NCBI GenBank assembly: GCA_027625915.1
Contig: JANTQA010000057.1
Span: forward strand, 1-64,000
Origin: Anaeramoeba flamelloides
Lineage: Eukaryota > Metamonada > Anaeramoebidae
Length of the DNA stretch: 64,000 nt
Direction: 5' to 3'
The first letter of the stretch is position 1, and the number at the start of each line of letters is the position of its first letter. The position numbers and the translations under genes were made by a program. Below the pieces are notes generated by a model. That model searched no databases. It had not been told where the DNA came from and saw nothing but the letters and a program-made list of their open reading frames with translations. Positions 47,301 to 59,387 of this stretch are shown in pieces.

Positions 47301-49616
47301 AATTTCCTTTACTTTGATTTAGCCCTTTTCAATATTAAGATTCTAGTCATTTACCTTCGATTTGCTCCATACCCAAGGAGTGCCTTGAAACTTAAAAAGT
47401 ATATTGCGAAATTGCCCTTCTTTTGATTGACAAAATTCAAATAACAAAAAAAAAATTTACACATAGGATCCTCATTTGCAAAAAATACAATTTAAAAAAA
47501 TTTTCAAAGAATTCTCAATGGATCATTTCAAAATTGGTTAACACAGTAATTATTTAATTAGAATATCAATAATTTATAAAAGGGGTTTCTCTAAAACCAA
47601 AAATATGACATTTTTATTTTATAAAAAAAATTTTTCTCAAACGTACTTCATACGATCTTATATTACTAGAAATTTTTTTTTAATATTTTGAAAATTGAAT
47701 TTTTTGAAGTAAAATTTTTCAAAACCTGATTGAATTTTGAAATAAATTTCTAGAATTTTTCATTTTCATTTTGGAAATTAATGTTAAAAAAATAAAGATT
47801 ATTTTCAAGAAAAATGGGCCAAATTGGAAAACATTCTTTTATTCCCCTTTTCCAAGTTTTAAGAAGTCTTATTATTGAAAGGGGTTTTATTTTTTGATTG
47901 CCATTTGTAAATTAGAGTGATTGGGATATTCATTATCAAGTATTAATCGTATAGTAACTGGATTATAATAAAACTGATTTGGAATATCAATATTTATTAA
48001 TTATTTTAGAAGTTGGATTCTATTAAAATAAAATTAAAAAACACAAAGTTTGTTTTTTTGAAACCATAAAATTGAAAAAAATAATTAATCCTTTAATTTG
48101 GCCATTCTTCAGTATTTCAGGATTGAGTTGATAAAAATTGATAGAATTTTTGAGAAATAGTTGATGTGACAAATAAATTTGAAAAGATCTAATTTCAAAA
48201 AATCCAAATTTAAAAAAAAAATTACAGTTTATTTATTAAATTTCCAAATGCTTAAATTTCTTCAAGTAAAAATAAATTGTTTTCTTGAAGTATACAATCA
48301 ATTTAATTCGAATTTAATCTAATTTGTAGTTTTTTTGTAACCCTCTAAATTTTACAGTGTAAGGATTTTATAACATTCTTGGGATTAAAATAATTTATTT
48401 GAGAATAGAAAAAAATGAAAAAAAATAATCTATAAGATCAAAAAGTGCCAAAAAGATCGACATTCTAAAACCAAACACGGTTGTTTTCAAAATTATAATT
48501 AAAAACCTTCAAATTGGGAATTGAGTGTCGATCTTTTGGCTCTTTTTTCTAAAAATGTCCTCGTTTTGTAATGTTGATTTTTTGAGATCATCACACATCT
48601 AACTAGGCTTGTTTTTGATTGGTATTTGGAACACATAAAAATTACAAAAAGTTTTTTTCCATTTCGGAAAATTATTTTTCATCGTAATGACCGGACCCTT
48701 AAAGTCAACAAATTTTGAAATTCTCTCCATTCCAAATATACGTCTATCCTTTTGGTTGTTGTGTGGTGTGGTTACCATTAGTTTTGAAAACCTCTGGCCG
48801 TTAAGAATTGAATTAATTGTTAGTGAGAAGGAAATAGAGCCATTTTCAAAAAGTGTAACTCAAAAAGTTCTGAAAATATTTCTATTTAGTCTCAGTACTG
48901 TTTTTACGATAGTCTGATAAAACTTTTTTGTTTGCCTTTTTTAAAACGGCTGTCTGATCTTTTGCAAAATTTTTTACTTCTGTTTTGAAACGAGAATTTG
49001 GTTGTCAAAGAAATAAGGATTGTCACCGAGATTTTTGAAAAAGAAAGAAAAGAAAACAAAAAATAAAAAAAAAAAAAGCCAAAATAACATACCTGTAGCA
49101 AATTGTTTGAATCGTCTTTCATAAAATTCATTATGAAAGGAATAACACCAGAAAAAATTATTTCATCCATTGGAGGCTCATCTTCCGTACTTACGATAGT
49201 TCTCAAATTTTGAACGAGCGGTAAAGGATCTTCATAGTTTGAGTTTATTAAATTGGAGGTAATTTCTGGTAAATTGTTAATCTATAGTATCGTAATTATA
49301 AAAAAGAAAGATTATTAAAACAAAGGAACAAAACTTTGATTAAAAAAAACTATTCCAAATGTGCTATTTTGTTTTGGTATGCCGCTGGGGGTATACAAGA
49401 TTCACAAATTAATTTTACCAGTTCTTGAATATGCTCCTTGTCTTCATAATTTTCATTTAAAAATTGGGAAATGTTTCTTTTTTTCGAGAGCAACTCTTCT
49501 TTTTTTTGTTTTGAGATTTTTATCATTAAATCTTCCCTTTTTTTTGATGCTTGTCTTTGAGTTCCTTTACCTTTAAATAGATTTTTTCTTTTTGCCAATT
49601 TCTTTTGAAAGCTCAT
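41788..49616 (-). CDS. importin alpha (karyopherin alpha), five exons
   Basis: Exons in transcript order: 49419-49616, 49093-49281, 43185-43341, 42803-42963, 41788-42591; all introns are GT-AG and phases agree, giving 502 residues. Exon 1 is the importin-beta-binding domain (KRKNLFKGKGTQRQASKKRED, then LLSKKRNI). The ARM repeats follow: exon 2 PPMDEIIFSGVIPFIMNF, exon 3 YESAWIISNIASGASHHTEY and IWGLGNIA, exon 4 GESAEYRDQIL and SIWTLSIF, exon 5 SSALWGLSWFSTG, CIKILGNISSG, REACWALSNLGAG and KKECCIVVTNI. The W-xxx-N ladder that contacts the NLS is mostly kept, with WTLSI and WGLSW replacing the usual N in two repeats. The C-terminus is acidic (EEIEDYTEF). It carries NLS cargo into the nucleus with importin beta. 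The third exon is separated from exon 2 by a 5.75-kb intron. Confidence 0.95.
43902..44512. mobile_element. family C MITE nested in family A copy 5
   Basis: Left TAAACTCCATTTCAGAAATT then GTGACTAAC; right end complementary, GTGAGTCAAAAATTTTGAAA then AATAGTTTA. 611 bp, flanked by TA. Contains an A run of about 39 bases and AAAGAAAAAC repeats. No coding capacity. Confidence 0.8.
44592..45292 (+). mobile_element. family B MITE, copy 2, nested in family A copy 5
   Basis: Ends TAAACTATTTTTCAGTCAAA and TTTGACTGAAACAGAGTTTA; the interior is collinear with 31617-32322 and close in sequence. The GGGGCCC stretch next to the left end is altered here (TACCCAG). TA flanks both ends, and the family A sequence continues on both sides. 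Confidence 0.93.
47330..48680. repeat. dispersed repeat related to 28.1-29.0 kb
   Basis: Shares an ordered series of landmarks with 28140-29020 (a CTTGAAAC block, AAAATTATAAT, then a TTTTTGATTGGTATTTGGAA-like block). A hairpin pair, TGCCAAAAAGATCGACA at about 48447 and GTGTCGATCTTTTGGCTC at about 48525, lies within it. Low similarity overall, so old. Confidence 0.5.
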
Positions 49617-51229
49617 CTCGAGAAAGGAGTGTTTTGGAAAAAAAAAATTTAGTTAAAAAAATGACTTTTAATCAGAATCTCCACAACCAAAATCGAACAT
49701 TTCTTTTGCGTTATTGAAATTATTTCAAAATATTTGGGAGTCATCAATTTAAATGAACACACAAGTTTTTTTTTATCTTGTAAGGGACCAGTAAACTAAA
49801 AAAATCTTCCAGAAAATATAATATCAAAATTCAAAAAAATATTGTATTGAAATTGAAAAACAAAGTAAAATTCTGATGACTATAAGGACTATCTGAATTT
49901 TATGCTCTGTGAGCATTGAAATACAAATCAGTAAATAGATTAAGACCTTTAAAATATAGTGAATTGAGGGAAAGTCAAAATATTGTCAATTTTTAGGAAT
50001 TTACGATTTTGACTAAAATCATTTATTGATCCAAAAACTTTTCGAAAAAACCCAACAAAGCAAGGCAAAAATAAAAAGCTATTTTTTTTGATATTGGGAA
50101 AATGTCACTCCACTTTCTTTTCAAATGGGTGGTTACAATCACCTCCAACTCTAACATACTTCAATATAAAGTGTAGTGACATTTTCCCAATATCATTTTG
50201 GAAGTCGAAAATTTTGAGTAAAAAATTTTGGATTTGGAAAGTAAATTTTTTTTGCCTTCCTCAAAAAAACCTAAATTTTACATTTTAACAAGATCTGTTA
50301 ACTCAACATTCTTTTGAGTTCATGATTCGTGTTGCGGGTATAAAAGTAATAGCAACTGGGAATATAATTCGAATAATCCATAAGTAAACTTACTTTTAAT
50401 ACTATTTTTAGAAATGAATTATTGTTTTTAAAAGTTAGATCCATTTTTCTTATATTTTAAAAAGTTCAAAATTCAACATATTTTCAAAATTAAATAAAAA
50501 GAAATTTTTTTCGATGAAAGAAGAAAGAAATCTTATCATTTTCAAAAGGAAGTGGCACAAAAAGATTCTTTCAAAATAAAATCGCAAAGTTATAAAATAA
50601 TACTTTTAAAAAAATCAACTTGTTTTTCAAAAAAATTACAATAATTATTTTAAACTTTGAAAAATATAATTTTTTGATTCAAATAACAGTTACAATTAAT
50701 TTTTTTTTTTATTAAAATAAAAAAATCTGAGAAAAAAAACCAAACAATCCAATGAAAAATTATCCTAAAACACTTTTTTAGAACCCGGAATATTCAACTT
50801 ATAATCTAAATAAATTCTTTTTAATTTAATAATTGATAATCAATAATTAATAATTCAATCTTAATTTTTTTTTATGTGGGTTATTAACAATCAAAATATT
50901 AAATTTATCAATAGAGATTATGATTATTTCTGAATTTTTTTAAATATATACAAACAATTAAAACGAATTATAATTTATAATTCTCATAAAAAAAAATTAA
51001 TAGGAATTATTTAATAACCAGTTTTAATACACATTGGGGACTTGTTTATACTTGTGAGAGGGTAAGTACATTTTTCAAATTTTCAGTCCAATCATTTATT
51101 TGAAACTGAATCTTTTGATTTCATTTCTTTAACCAAACAAATCGATATTTTGAGAAACATAAGAGTTCTAGATATCCTAAGTTGATATATTTTTATACCA
51201 AATAAAAAATGTAATTCAAAAAAATGAAA
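49617..51229. other. non-coding upstream of importin alpha; contains one strong hairpin
   Basis: No coding region. The 5' flank of the importin alpha start is AT-rich without a clear promoter motif. The only structured feature is the hairpin at 50089-50195. Confidence 0.5.
50089..50195. repeat. 107-bp near-perfect hairpin with 28-bp arms
   Basis: TGATATTGGGAAAATGTCAC at 50089 pairs with GTGACATTTTCCCAATATCA ending at 50195; the arms are 28 nt with a single mismatch (C against A context in CACT-C/A-CACTTT). The loop is about 51 nt and less AT-rich (GGGTGGTTACAATCACC, itself a small hairpin). No coding content. Could be a tiny MITE or a structured RNA. Confidence 0.85.
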
Positions 51230-52390
51230 AAATTGATCAAAGAAAAATAAATAAAAATCATTTATTTCTTGATCTTATCTGTTACATTTGATACAATTAC
51301 TTATTCTTTATTTGTTTATATTTTACATTATTCATGAAATACTTTTGTTTGTATAATTTTTAAGAAATAAATTACCTTTTATTCCTATAGAACTTACAAA
51401 ATCAATTTAAAAATCCTATTTACATTTAATTCGTTTAATTCTTCCAATTCTTGATTGGGTGAAGAAAATAGGATGTTTCTTGAATTATAACTTCTTAAAT
51501 AAGATTTATACAATCAAATTCATTTTATTTTATAATTCTTTATTTTCCATTCCAATTGGAAGGCCTACCGTTTGAATAAAGTACACAGAAAAATTTAGAC
51601 CACGTTTCAAAAAAAAAGCACGTTTTTTGTTATAGACGACCTATACATTAACCATTCAAAGAAAACAACAATAAAACCAATAAAATATAATATTCGTTTC
51701 TTAAAGCATAATTATTCAAAACAAATCATAAAAATAAATGATTAAATTACAAAATTTATCAAAAAATAGAGTTAATTTTTGAGAAAATTTTTATCCTTAA
51801 AAATAAAACACAAAAATTCAAAAAAAAAATGAGAAGATTACGAAATATTTTCTGTTACACAAGAGTAAATATGAATGTATAAAAAATACATATTCTACAA
51901 TTTTAGAGATAAATAAATAGTTCCATGTATTTATCACACTTTAGTCATAGTAAAGGTAATATCTTATTATCTTTATAAAATAATAATAATTGTAATCAAA
52001 AAATCGTTTGGTAAATACCAATCTTTCAATTTTGTTAAAAAAATCATTTTTCAAACAAACTATCAGTGTTTACCAAACTATTTTATATTTAAAATCCAAA
52101 TGGTCCGAAAAATCAAAACCGGTATTTCTTTTAATATAACCAAATTGTGGGTATTTACATGGAACGCTTTCTTTATATCGACAATTGTGAAAAACTCAAT
52201 CTTTTTATACAACATTCCATATTTACTCTTGTGCAATTGCATTTAATAATTTAAATTTTACAGAAAATACTCAGGGGTTTACTTTCAAAATTGATTTGGG
52301 CATAGGTATACTATTTGATAGTAAATAGGATGTTATATTGGAAAAAGAAGGGAAAAAAGTACGGATTATATTTTGAAATAAAGATTATAG
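51230..52390. repeat. second copy of the family F region
   Basis: Matches 36880-38340 in order: CATTTATTTCTTGATCTTAT at about 51262, AAATCAATTTAAAAATCCTA at about 51400, and ACGGATTATATTTTGAAATA at the right end. The left terminal repeat of the 37-kb copy is not preserved here. A foldback (51855-52236) is inserted within it. Confidence 0.7.
51855..52236. mobile_element. 382-bp foldback MITE
   Basis: Ends TTACACAAGAGTAAATATGA and, complementary, CATATTTACTCTTGTGCAA. A second pair, TTCCATGTATTTA / GTATTTACATGGAA, and a third, GTTTGGTAAATAC / GTGTTTACCAAAC, continue the fold toward the centre. Non-coding. Confidence 0.8.
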
Positions 52391-53375
52391 TTCTTGTGAA
52401 TACATTATTTTGATCACTGTAAAAATAATTCAAAATCTGATTGGAATTTTTTCTCAATCTTTACTTTTACTTATGTTTGAATATTTTGTAATTGTTTTTT
52501 GATTTCAGAGAATTCATCACCTTTATTTTAATTTTTGATATAGTATTCTTTATTTTGTTATTGTTTGATAAAAATAGTTGAAAATTGAATTTTGAAAGTA
52601 AATTTATAAAAAAAATTTTTTGTAAAATAATAATAAATAGCAATTGGGCAAGAAATTTAAGGATGTTCATTTTCTGGATACATACAAATTAAGAAGATAA
52701 AGAAAAAAATCTTAAAAAATTGGCTGTAATCAATTTTTTTTTTTTTCATTCTTGATTTCAACAAATTTATTTCAAATGGTGATCTTTTTTTGTTTGGTCT
52801 TCTAAAAGAAAAGATTTGTTTCAAATACACACCTTTCTAGGTCTATTTTTTTGGTTTACTCTTTGAGTAATTTCGATCATTCATATAAACATATTTTTAG
52901 ATCCAAAAGCATATTTAATATTACCTAATCATTTGAATCAAAAAAAAATATTCAAACAATCGAAAAATTCAAGATTCAACCTCTGAAATAATTTGATTTT
53001 GGGTACTTTTTACAAATAGACTAGCGAATGATGTTTTGGTTTCAAAGTTTCAATATCTAGTGACACTCAAAAAATATTTTTCAGCAGTGTTCAAAACATT
53101 TAAAATTTTTCAAAAACGAAAAATAAACTTACTCCCTTAATTGATAATTTTGGCCTTAAAAACCATATTATGCTATTCAGACTATAAGGTGTGTTATTGG
53201 TACCTGTATATGTTATAATAATTCTGATTTGTAAACAGCTGTCTTCTTGTGAAACTTCAGTTCTGACAAAATAGTGAAAAGAATTATTCAGTATTACCAC
53301 AAAAATAGATCTCTTTTTCGTTAACAATTTAATTCAAGTAGTGAACGAAAATTCATTTTTTTTCTTTCTTTCAAT
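52391..53375. other. non-coding upstream of the signal peptidase gene
   Basis: AT-rich. No gene or clear promoter motif. The 5' leader just before the ATG is pyrimidine-rich (TTTTTTTTCTTTCTTTCAAT). Confidence 0.45.
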
Positions 53376-54427
53376 ATGACACATACAGCACTTCAACGAA
53401 TCCACACGTATTTGGGAGTTCTACTAACAACAATGGGGCTTTTAATTTTGGCAAATAGTCTTTCTGGTTTATATCTTGACCATGAAACACCAAAAGTAGA
53501 TCTTCAATTTAAGGAGCTTGTTAGATTTAATAAACACGACGGAGAAGACAACTACTTAATACAATTTGATTTAATGGCAGGTTTGTTTTGTTTTGTTTTC
53601 TTTTCTTTTTCACAAGATCTTTCAAAATAAATTACCAACAAGAACCACAAGCAATACAAAAAACTTCTTTAAATAGTCATTCCAATTGAAAAGAAAAAGA
53701 AAGAAAGAAAGAAAAAAAAACTCGAAAAAACTTTTCAAAAACAGAAATTTTGCTGTTTGTAAAACACAACTTGCAAAGTTCCCAACAAAAATAATAATCT
53801 GTTCTTTTGAATTTGAATTGAAAACAGTCCTTATAAAAAAATATTTGACTTAATTACAAGATCTTCACCTTTTCACTTTTTTTGATTCTTATTTAAAATA
53901 TTTTTCCTTTTTTTTTTATTCTTTTTACATTTGAAAAGATCTTCGACCATGTTTTAACTGGAACGTAAAACAATTGTTTGTTTATATTACAGCAGAATAT
54001 GAAATTCCAAATAGGGTATTTTCTTCTTTTTCTTTTTTTTAATTTCAATTTTTTTCAATTTTGATGGTTGGTTGATTGTTACTCACACATTTACTTTTGA
54101 ACCTCAAAAAAAATAAAAAAAAACAACAACAAAAAAAAAATTAAAAAAAAAACAAACCAAACAAAAAAAAATATTGCTTTTCAAATAAATTTTTTTAAGG
54201 GAGAAAGTAAAACTGTTGTGTGGGATCACATAATCAAATCACAAGAAGAAGCAAACCTAGTGTTGGTTGATCAACGTAACAAATATTATACAACAGATTA
54301 CGGAACAGAATTAAGAGATCAAAAAGTTACACTCAAATTTAATTGGAATGTAATGGGATGGAATGGCTTTTTAAGAACAAAAACCGCTGCAGAAAGTTCT
54401 TTTACTCTTCCTAAAGAATATTATTAA
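53376..54427 (+). CDS. signal peptidase complex subunit 3 (SPC22/23 family)
   Basis: Three exons, 53376-53580, 53939-54015 and 54200-54427, joined by GT-AG introns of 358 and 184 bp with agreeing phases; 169 residues, close to the 180 of the animal protein. Exon 1 starts MTHTALQRIHTYLGVLLTTMG with one N-terminal membrane segment, then LQFKELVRFN. Exon 2 carries the family hallmark DLRPCFNWNVKQLFVYITAEY, exon 3 SKTVVWDHIIKS and VTLKFNWNVMGWNGFL. The protein is a type II ER membrane subunit whose lumenal domain supports the catalytic SEC11 subunit in removing signal peptides. It is a single gene; neighbours are unrelated. Confidence 0.95.
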
Positions 54428-54815
54428 AAGATTTTTTTTCTCAAGAAATTATTTTTTCTGGAAATACTCGTCCATTTTCAAATTTTCATTCGGATTTAAT
54501 TTAATTTCTTTTTATTAAAAAATAATATTCAACCAAAAAATTGAATTCAATATTGGATTTTAATTTTCATCAAAAGTTTAATTTGCATTTTTATTGTCAT
54601 TAAAATTTATATGCCTTAAGTGCCCGAATCCTGTTTTGAACAAAAAAAAAATTTTTTTGTTATTTTTGTTTAAATCAGGCTAAAAACATTATTTGGTTTA
54701 AAAAACTAAAATTTTGATGAAATATTCACCTAAAAAAATAAAAATGCTGAGACCTTAATAAATTTTTTATTTTAGAAAATTTTTGTTATTTTTTATAAAA
54801 ATAAAAGAAATTAAA
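54428..54815. other. non-coding between SPC3 and the piggyBac relic
   Basis: AT-rich 3' flank of SPC3. One end of the piggyBac element should lie here, but no terminal repeat is recognisable. Confidence 0.4.
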
Positions 54816-56599
54816 TTAATTGAATTTTGTAATATTTTTAATATTTTTTTGATGTTTTAAACCCCAATGTGTAGTTTCAAAACACTTTAAATGGAGATGA
54901 ATTTTACATTCAAAACAATGAAATGTGGTTGATGAACTTTTTTTAAATTGTTTACGGCAATAGAAGCAATCTGTTCTATGATCAACTCTTTTTAAAATAT
55001 GAATTATATCAGAAGTGTTTGATTTTTTTCCAACTAATTCTTCAGCCAACTTAATTAAGAAATATTTTGTTTCTTTTGTATAATTTTTTTTCAAAAGTTC
55101 TTTATCGTTGTTCTTTCTATAAATTACTTGTGTGTTGTGCATTATTATTTTGAAAAAATAAAAAAGAAGGGCCCTTTTCCAACTTTTATTTCAATGATTG
55201 AATAAACAAGTATGTATATTTTGATTTGCCTTATCAACATAATCCATCTCTTTTGAATATTGATAACATACCTTTAGTTTAATTTTTATTGGTTAATTTT
55301 TTCTTTTAACCTCCATTGGACTGTCATCATAACAATTTGAAACTAAACAAACATCATTTGATCCCTTTTTTCTTCTTTTTTTATCTTTAAAAAAGGTAGA
55401 AATAACTCTTTTTGTTTCTTTTTTTTCTTTTGGTGGAATGATCTCATCATTGAAATTTGAATTTTGAATTTCTTTACATAACAAAGAATTTTTATGAAAA
55501 ATGGAGCTTGTAGTTGAATGTCCAAAATTAAAAGTTAAATTTTTAGTTTGATTTAAATTAATTTGATCCACAAGATTTTCCAAAACTGAATTATCTTCAT
55601 TAATTCCCAATTCAAAATCAAGATAACAGCTTCTCCATTTCCCATTATCAACTAATTTTCCTAAACTATTTTTAAATATTTGTGATGTTCTATCTTTTCG
55701 ACACATAAGAGTAAAATTGACCCCAATGTCTAATAATTCTCTAACTGAGTTTGTAGATCCAAAATAAGCATCAGCAATAACTTTGAAATAAAATTTAGGA
55801 TATTTTTCAATGGGAAGGAATTTTTTCAATTTTATTAAAGTTTCGTGGGTAGTTTCAGGCTTACCCATATAAAGATCCCAATAATAATAATTATTATCTG
55901 AATCCGCTAAAACCCAAATTTTAAAACCTTGTTTTTGTGGTTTTCTAGGCATTTTAACCATCATTCAACAACGACATTTTGATTTGATCAAAGTTTCATC
56001 TATTACCACTTGGTTACTTAATTCCCACTTTTCCATGAATTTTTTTTTAATTATTTTTCTAACAAGATCAAATCCTGTTTTATTACCAAATCTCCAACAT
56101 CTATGAATTGCCTGAAATCCCCCCCGAGACAGAATATCTTTAATCCATTTAGTTTCTAAAATTGAATTTTTTTCCAATGGTCTGATATATCCGTATTTGG
56201 GTGTATCTCCATCACAATAAAACAACTTAGATAATTAAATAAATCTTTTTTTATAAATTCCTTTTCTGTTGGCAAATATTCTGATTTCAAACTAATATCT
56301 TCCAGCCTTCTTATTTTTTCTTCATTTAAAACATTTAATAAAATTGTAATTAATTCTTGATCAAAAAAAGACTCGAAGATATCCAAAATGTTTGTTTTTC
56401 CTATCAATTTTTCAGTTGGGCAACCTTTAAATTCGGGAATGTTTTTAATTTTTTTAATTTTTTTTAAATTAATTTTTTCTGATTTATTATCGGGAAATCT
56501 ATTATCAAGTAATACCCATTTTTCTTTTTTTAAAAAATTCTCAATTCTTAAAGTTTCTGCTTTTAAATCTTTTTTCTGCTCATTTTCTATTTTTATCAA
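54816..56599 (-). mobile_element. piggyBac-like transposase remnant
   Basis: Minus-strand frames at 56156-56599, 55965-56225, 55293-55964 and 54816-55142 together show the piggyBac order. First Asp in QVVIDETLIKSK; then MPRKPQKQGFKIWVLADSDN; second Asp in FKVIADAYFGS; third Asp in EMDYVDKANQ (about 55245); and a C-terminal cysteine-rich finger, CFYCRKQF then HCFECKIHLHLKCFETTHW. piggyBac enzymes cut and paste at TTAA. The coding tract has one frame change near 56225 and in-frame stops near 55964 (TGA), 55292 (TAA) and about 55170 (TGA), so it is a dead but fairly young copy. Terminal repeats were not found. Confidence 0.85.
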
Positions 56600-56785
56600 A
56601 AAAATAATGAGATAAAATAAAAAAAATAAAAATAAATAAAAAATTAATTAAAAATATGTATTTTTTGGAATAAAAATTGTTGATTATTAGAGAGAATAAA
56701 TTAAATAAATAATTATTTTATTTTTTGAATAGAATTCAAATAGTATGTTCTTTTGTAAATAATAAACTTATTATTATACATTTTT

Positions 56786-56819
<34 letters not shown>

Positions 56820-57289
56820 ATATTGTTCAAAAAAATCAGACTTACAAAATTTTAATGTAAAAAAATTTTTTCCGAATTCAAACTTTATTCAGCTTTAATT
56901 AATAAATATCTTATATATATATATACTTTTTTTTTTGAAATGGTTTTTATTTAAAAATCACACTTGAAATTAAATAGCTCCTTTCCAACTATCATTGATT
57001 ATGCAAATATTTTTTTAAAATATTTATATATCAGAAAAAACTTTTAACTGGGAAAATAAGTGTATAACTTGATAAAATAGAATATTAATTTTCCATTTTC
57101 ATTTTATTAATAAAAATAATTAAAATGTAATTTCAAATGAACAGAAAGATATGATCTTAAATTAAATAAAATAATATCCAATCAGTAAAATAATTGAATT
57201 ATTATACATAATTAATTAATGAGAGTTAACATGACTGCCTTTTAAAATAATTGGGGGGTATGTTTTTAAAAAAAAATCAAAAAATTAAA
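56600..57289. other. non-coding
   Basis: Contains a T run at 56790-56818 and AT-rich DNA; the other end of the piggyBac element would be expected here but was not identified. Confidence 0.4.
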
Positions 57290-57489
57290 TACAGTCAGTT
57301 TCACTTTTAAGGCACAAACTTTCAACGAAATTTAAGGCACAAAAAAATCTCAAATTAAGGCACAAAATTCAGATGCTAGTAAAAATAAATTGTAAAAATT
57401 AAAATTCCAAATTTTGTGCCTTAATTTGAGATTTTTTTGTGCCTTAATTTTCGTTGAAAGTTTGTGCCTTAAAAGTGAAACTGACTGTA
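57290..57489. mobile_element. family D palindromic MITE, copy 3
   Basis: TACAGTCAGTTTCACTTTTA to its complement; 200 bp. The two halves pair almost throughout, so it is one of the best-preserved copies. Confidence 0.93.
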
Positions 57490-58416
57490 TAATTTTTTGA
57501 AATAACTTTTAAAAAAATATCTATTTTTGAAATTTAAATAGATTGTTTTGAAAAAAATACGTTATTTAATATCGAAATGGTAAAAAAATTATAAATTAAT
57601 CAATTAAAAAAATAATTTTTAATGTTGTGTTTAAAATTAATTTAAAATTACTTCTTCTTTAATCGATTTTATTTATAATGATCGATGGAAAAAACTTATT
57701 TTGAGAAAATTTCGAGTATCTAATTACATTTAATTTAAATATTTTTTTTTCAATTTAATTATAATTCCAATTTCTTTATTTTATAATTAACTAAAGAAAA
57801 TACCCCCCTCAGAAATAAAGATTTATTTGATGTGATTTATTTTTCATCAAAATTCAAAACTTAAAATTATTCTGAATATGATTGAATTTTTTATTTTTTT
57901 TCCTTTTCTTTGAATATTAATTAAACTTTTTTTGTGATTCTGAGAATTTAACTCTTTTATTTTAATTTTTGAAATTATTTTCTTTATTTTAGCTTATTTT
58001 ATCGAAAAAATATATAAGGAAAAAGAATATTAAAATTAAATTTTTAAAAAAATTTGAAAAAATAATAAAAAAAAATTCAAGTGTTTTTGTGTTCATCCAA
58101 ATTAAGAAAATAAAAGAAAAAATCTTTGAAAATTGGTTTCGATCTTTTTTCATACTTGTTTTCACAAGTTTATATGGAAAGGGATCTTTCGTATTTGGTC
58201 TTCTTGAATGAATAAAATTTTTTTATTACATTTTCTCTTGACTACTTTTTTGGGTTTACTCAATTAATTTCAAAATCTTACCCACAACACAATACCCATT
58301 CAAAGCTCAACTTTAATTAAGTTAAGCTTTTAATTAAAAATAATGTTGAAAAAATCGAAAAAAAAAATAAAGATTCAACTCGGTTTACTTGTAGTTCTTT
58401 TTATAGTTAGAGTAGT
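57490..58416. other. non-coding
   Basis: AT-rich DNA with no gene. Bases about 57890-58260 loosely resemble 52420-52860 (ATTTTTGA.AT.T.TT.TTTATTTT and GTTTACT words), a faint duplicate. Confidence 0.4.
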
Positions 58417-58618
58417 TACAGTCAGTTTCACTTTTAAGTCACAAACTTTCAACGAAATTTAAGGCACAAAAAAAATCTCAAATTAAGGCACAAAATTTGG
58501 AATTTTATTTTTTACAATTTATTTTTTCTAGAATTTGAATTTTGTGCTTTAATTTGAGATTTATTTTGTTCCTTAAATTTTGTTGAAAGTTTGTGCCTTA
58601 AAAGTGAAACTGACTGTA
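58417..58618. mobile_element. family D palindromic MITE, copy 4
   Basis: Same ends and inner words as the other copies; TA-flanked; 202 bp. A few arm mismatches, for example TTCCTTAAATTT in place of TGCCTTAAATTT. Confidence 0.92.
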
Positions 58619-59387
58619 ATGATGCGATGGTGTTCAAAGTTCAATATTCTATGACACTCAAAAAATCATTTTTCAGTAAAGTTCACAATTAAAAATACTA
58701 AATTTCGTAAATTGTTCCCACCCCCTTAATTAAAAAAAAACTAGAAACTGTTCGGAAAATCGAAATACTTTTTGAATTGAAATATTTTGAGAACTTTTGC
58801 TGTGTATTCGAAATTATTTTTATTCAAAAAAAAATGCTTTTTTTTTTTTTCGGTTTATCGATTTCGAGAATTAATCTTGATGAGAATCGATTTGTTTGAT
58901 ACATTTTAAGAAAAATTTGAAAAAAAAACAAATTCAACGAATTAAAAAGTGTTAACTTTAAGTTGAGTTTTTTTATTTATTTTGTAAAAAGGATAAAAGT
59001 TGTTTGTAACAAAAAAGAGGGGTTTACTATTCAAAAACCCAAATAATTTAATAGCTGATAAAACAAATTAAATACAAATTGGATTAAATTTAAAAGAAAA
59101 TTTTTATCCCAGTTAAATACTCTTTTCAATCAACCCAATCACTTTATTTTTACGTGTTGTGTTACTTTTGGGTTTTTTAAACAAAAGTTTTTTCAATTGT
59201 TTTAGACCACTTCAAGTTATCAAATGAAAAGTGGAAATTTCATTAGTACTCAAGTGGGTGGTTTTAATTATTAATTTGTTCGAAAGTGGTATTGCAAAAA
59301 TGAGAATTAAAAAAAAAGTAGGAAAGATTACCAATTATGAAAAATACGTTAATTGGGATTGATAAGCTATTGAAATAAATGTTAAAA
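58619..59387. other. non-coding
   Basis: AT-rich; no gene, RNA or repeat recognised. Confidence 0.4.

Larger units (their letters stand above)
43342..49092 (-). other. 5.75-kb intron of importin alpha filled with mobile elements
   Basis: The donor GTATGT follows exon 2 (…NNLLQ) and the acceptor TTAAAG precedes exon 3 (YESAW); the protein reads across without loss. The other three introns are 137, 221 and 211 bp. The extra length is explained by nested TA-flanked elements at 43.8-45.6 kb, a long A run at 44280-44318 and a dispersed repeat at about 47330-48680. No exon-like segment with importin similarity was found inside. Confidence 0.88.

Noticed and set aside
48687-48917. 76-codon frame inside the importin intron as a nested gene
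   Set aside because: No recognisable motif, AT-rich codon use like the flanks, and it lies within or beside the old dispersed repeat.
54816-56599. Reassignment of TGA as a sense codon, suggested by two in-frame TGA codons in the piggyBac tract and all confident genes ending in TAA
   Set aside because: None of the confident host genes contains an in-frame TGA or TAG, the relic also has a TAA and a frame change, and the TGAs sit where ordinary C-to-T decay is enough.
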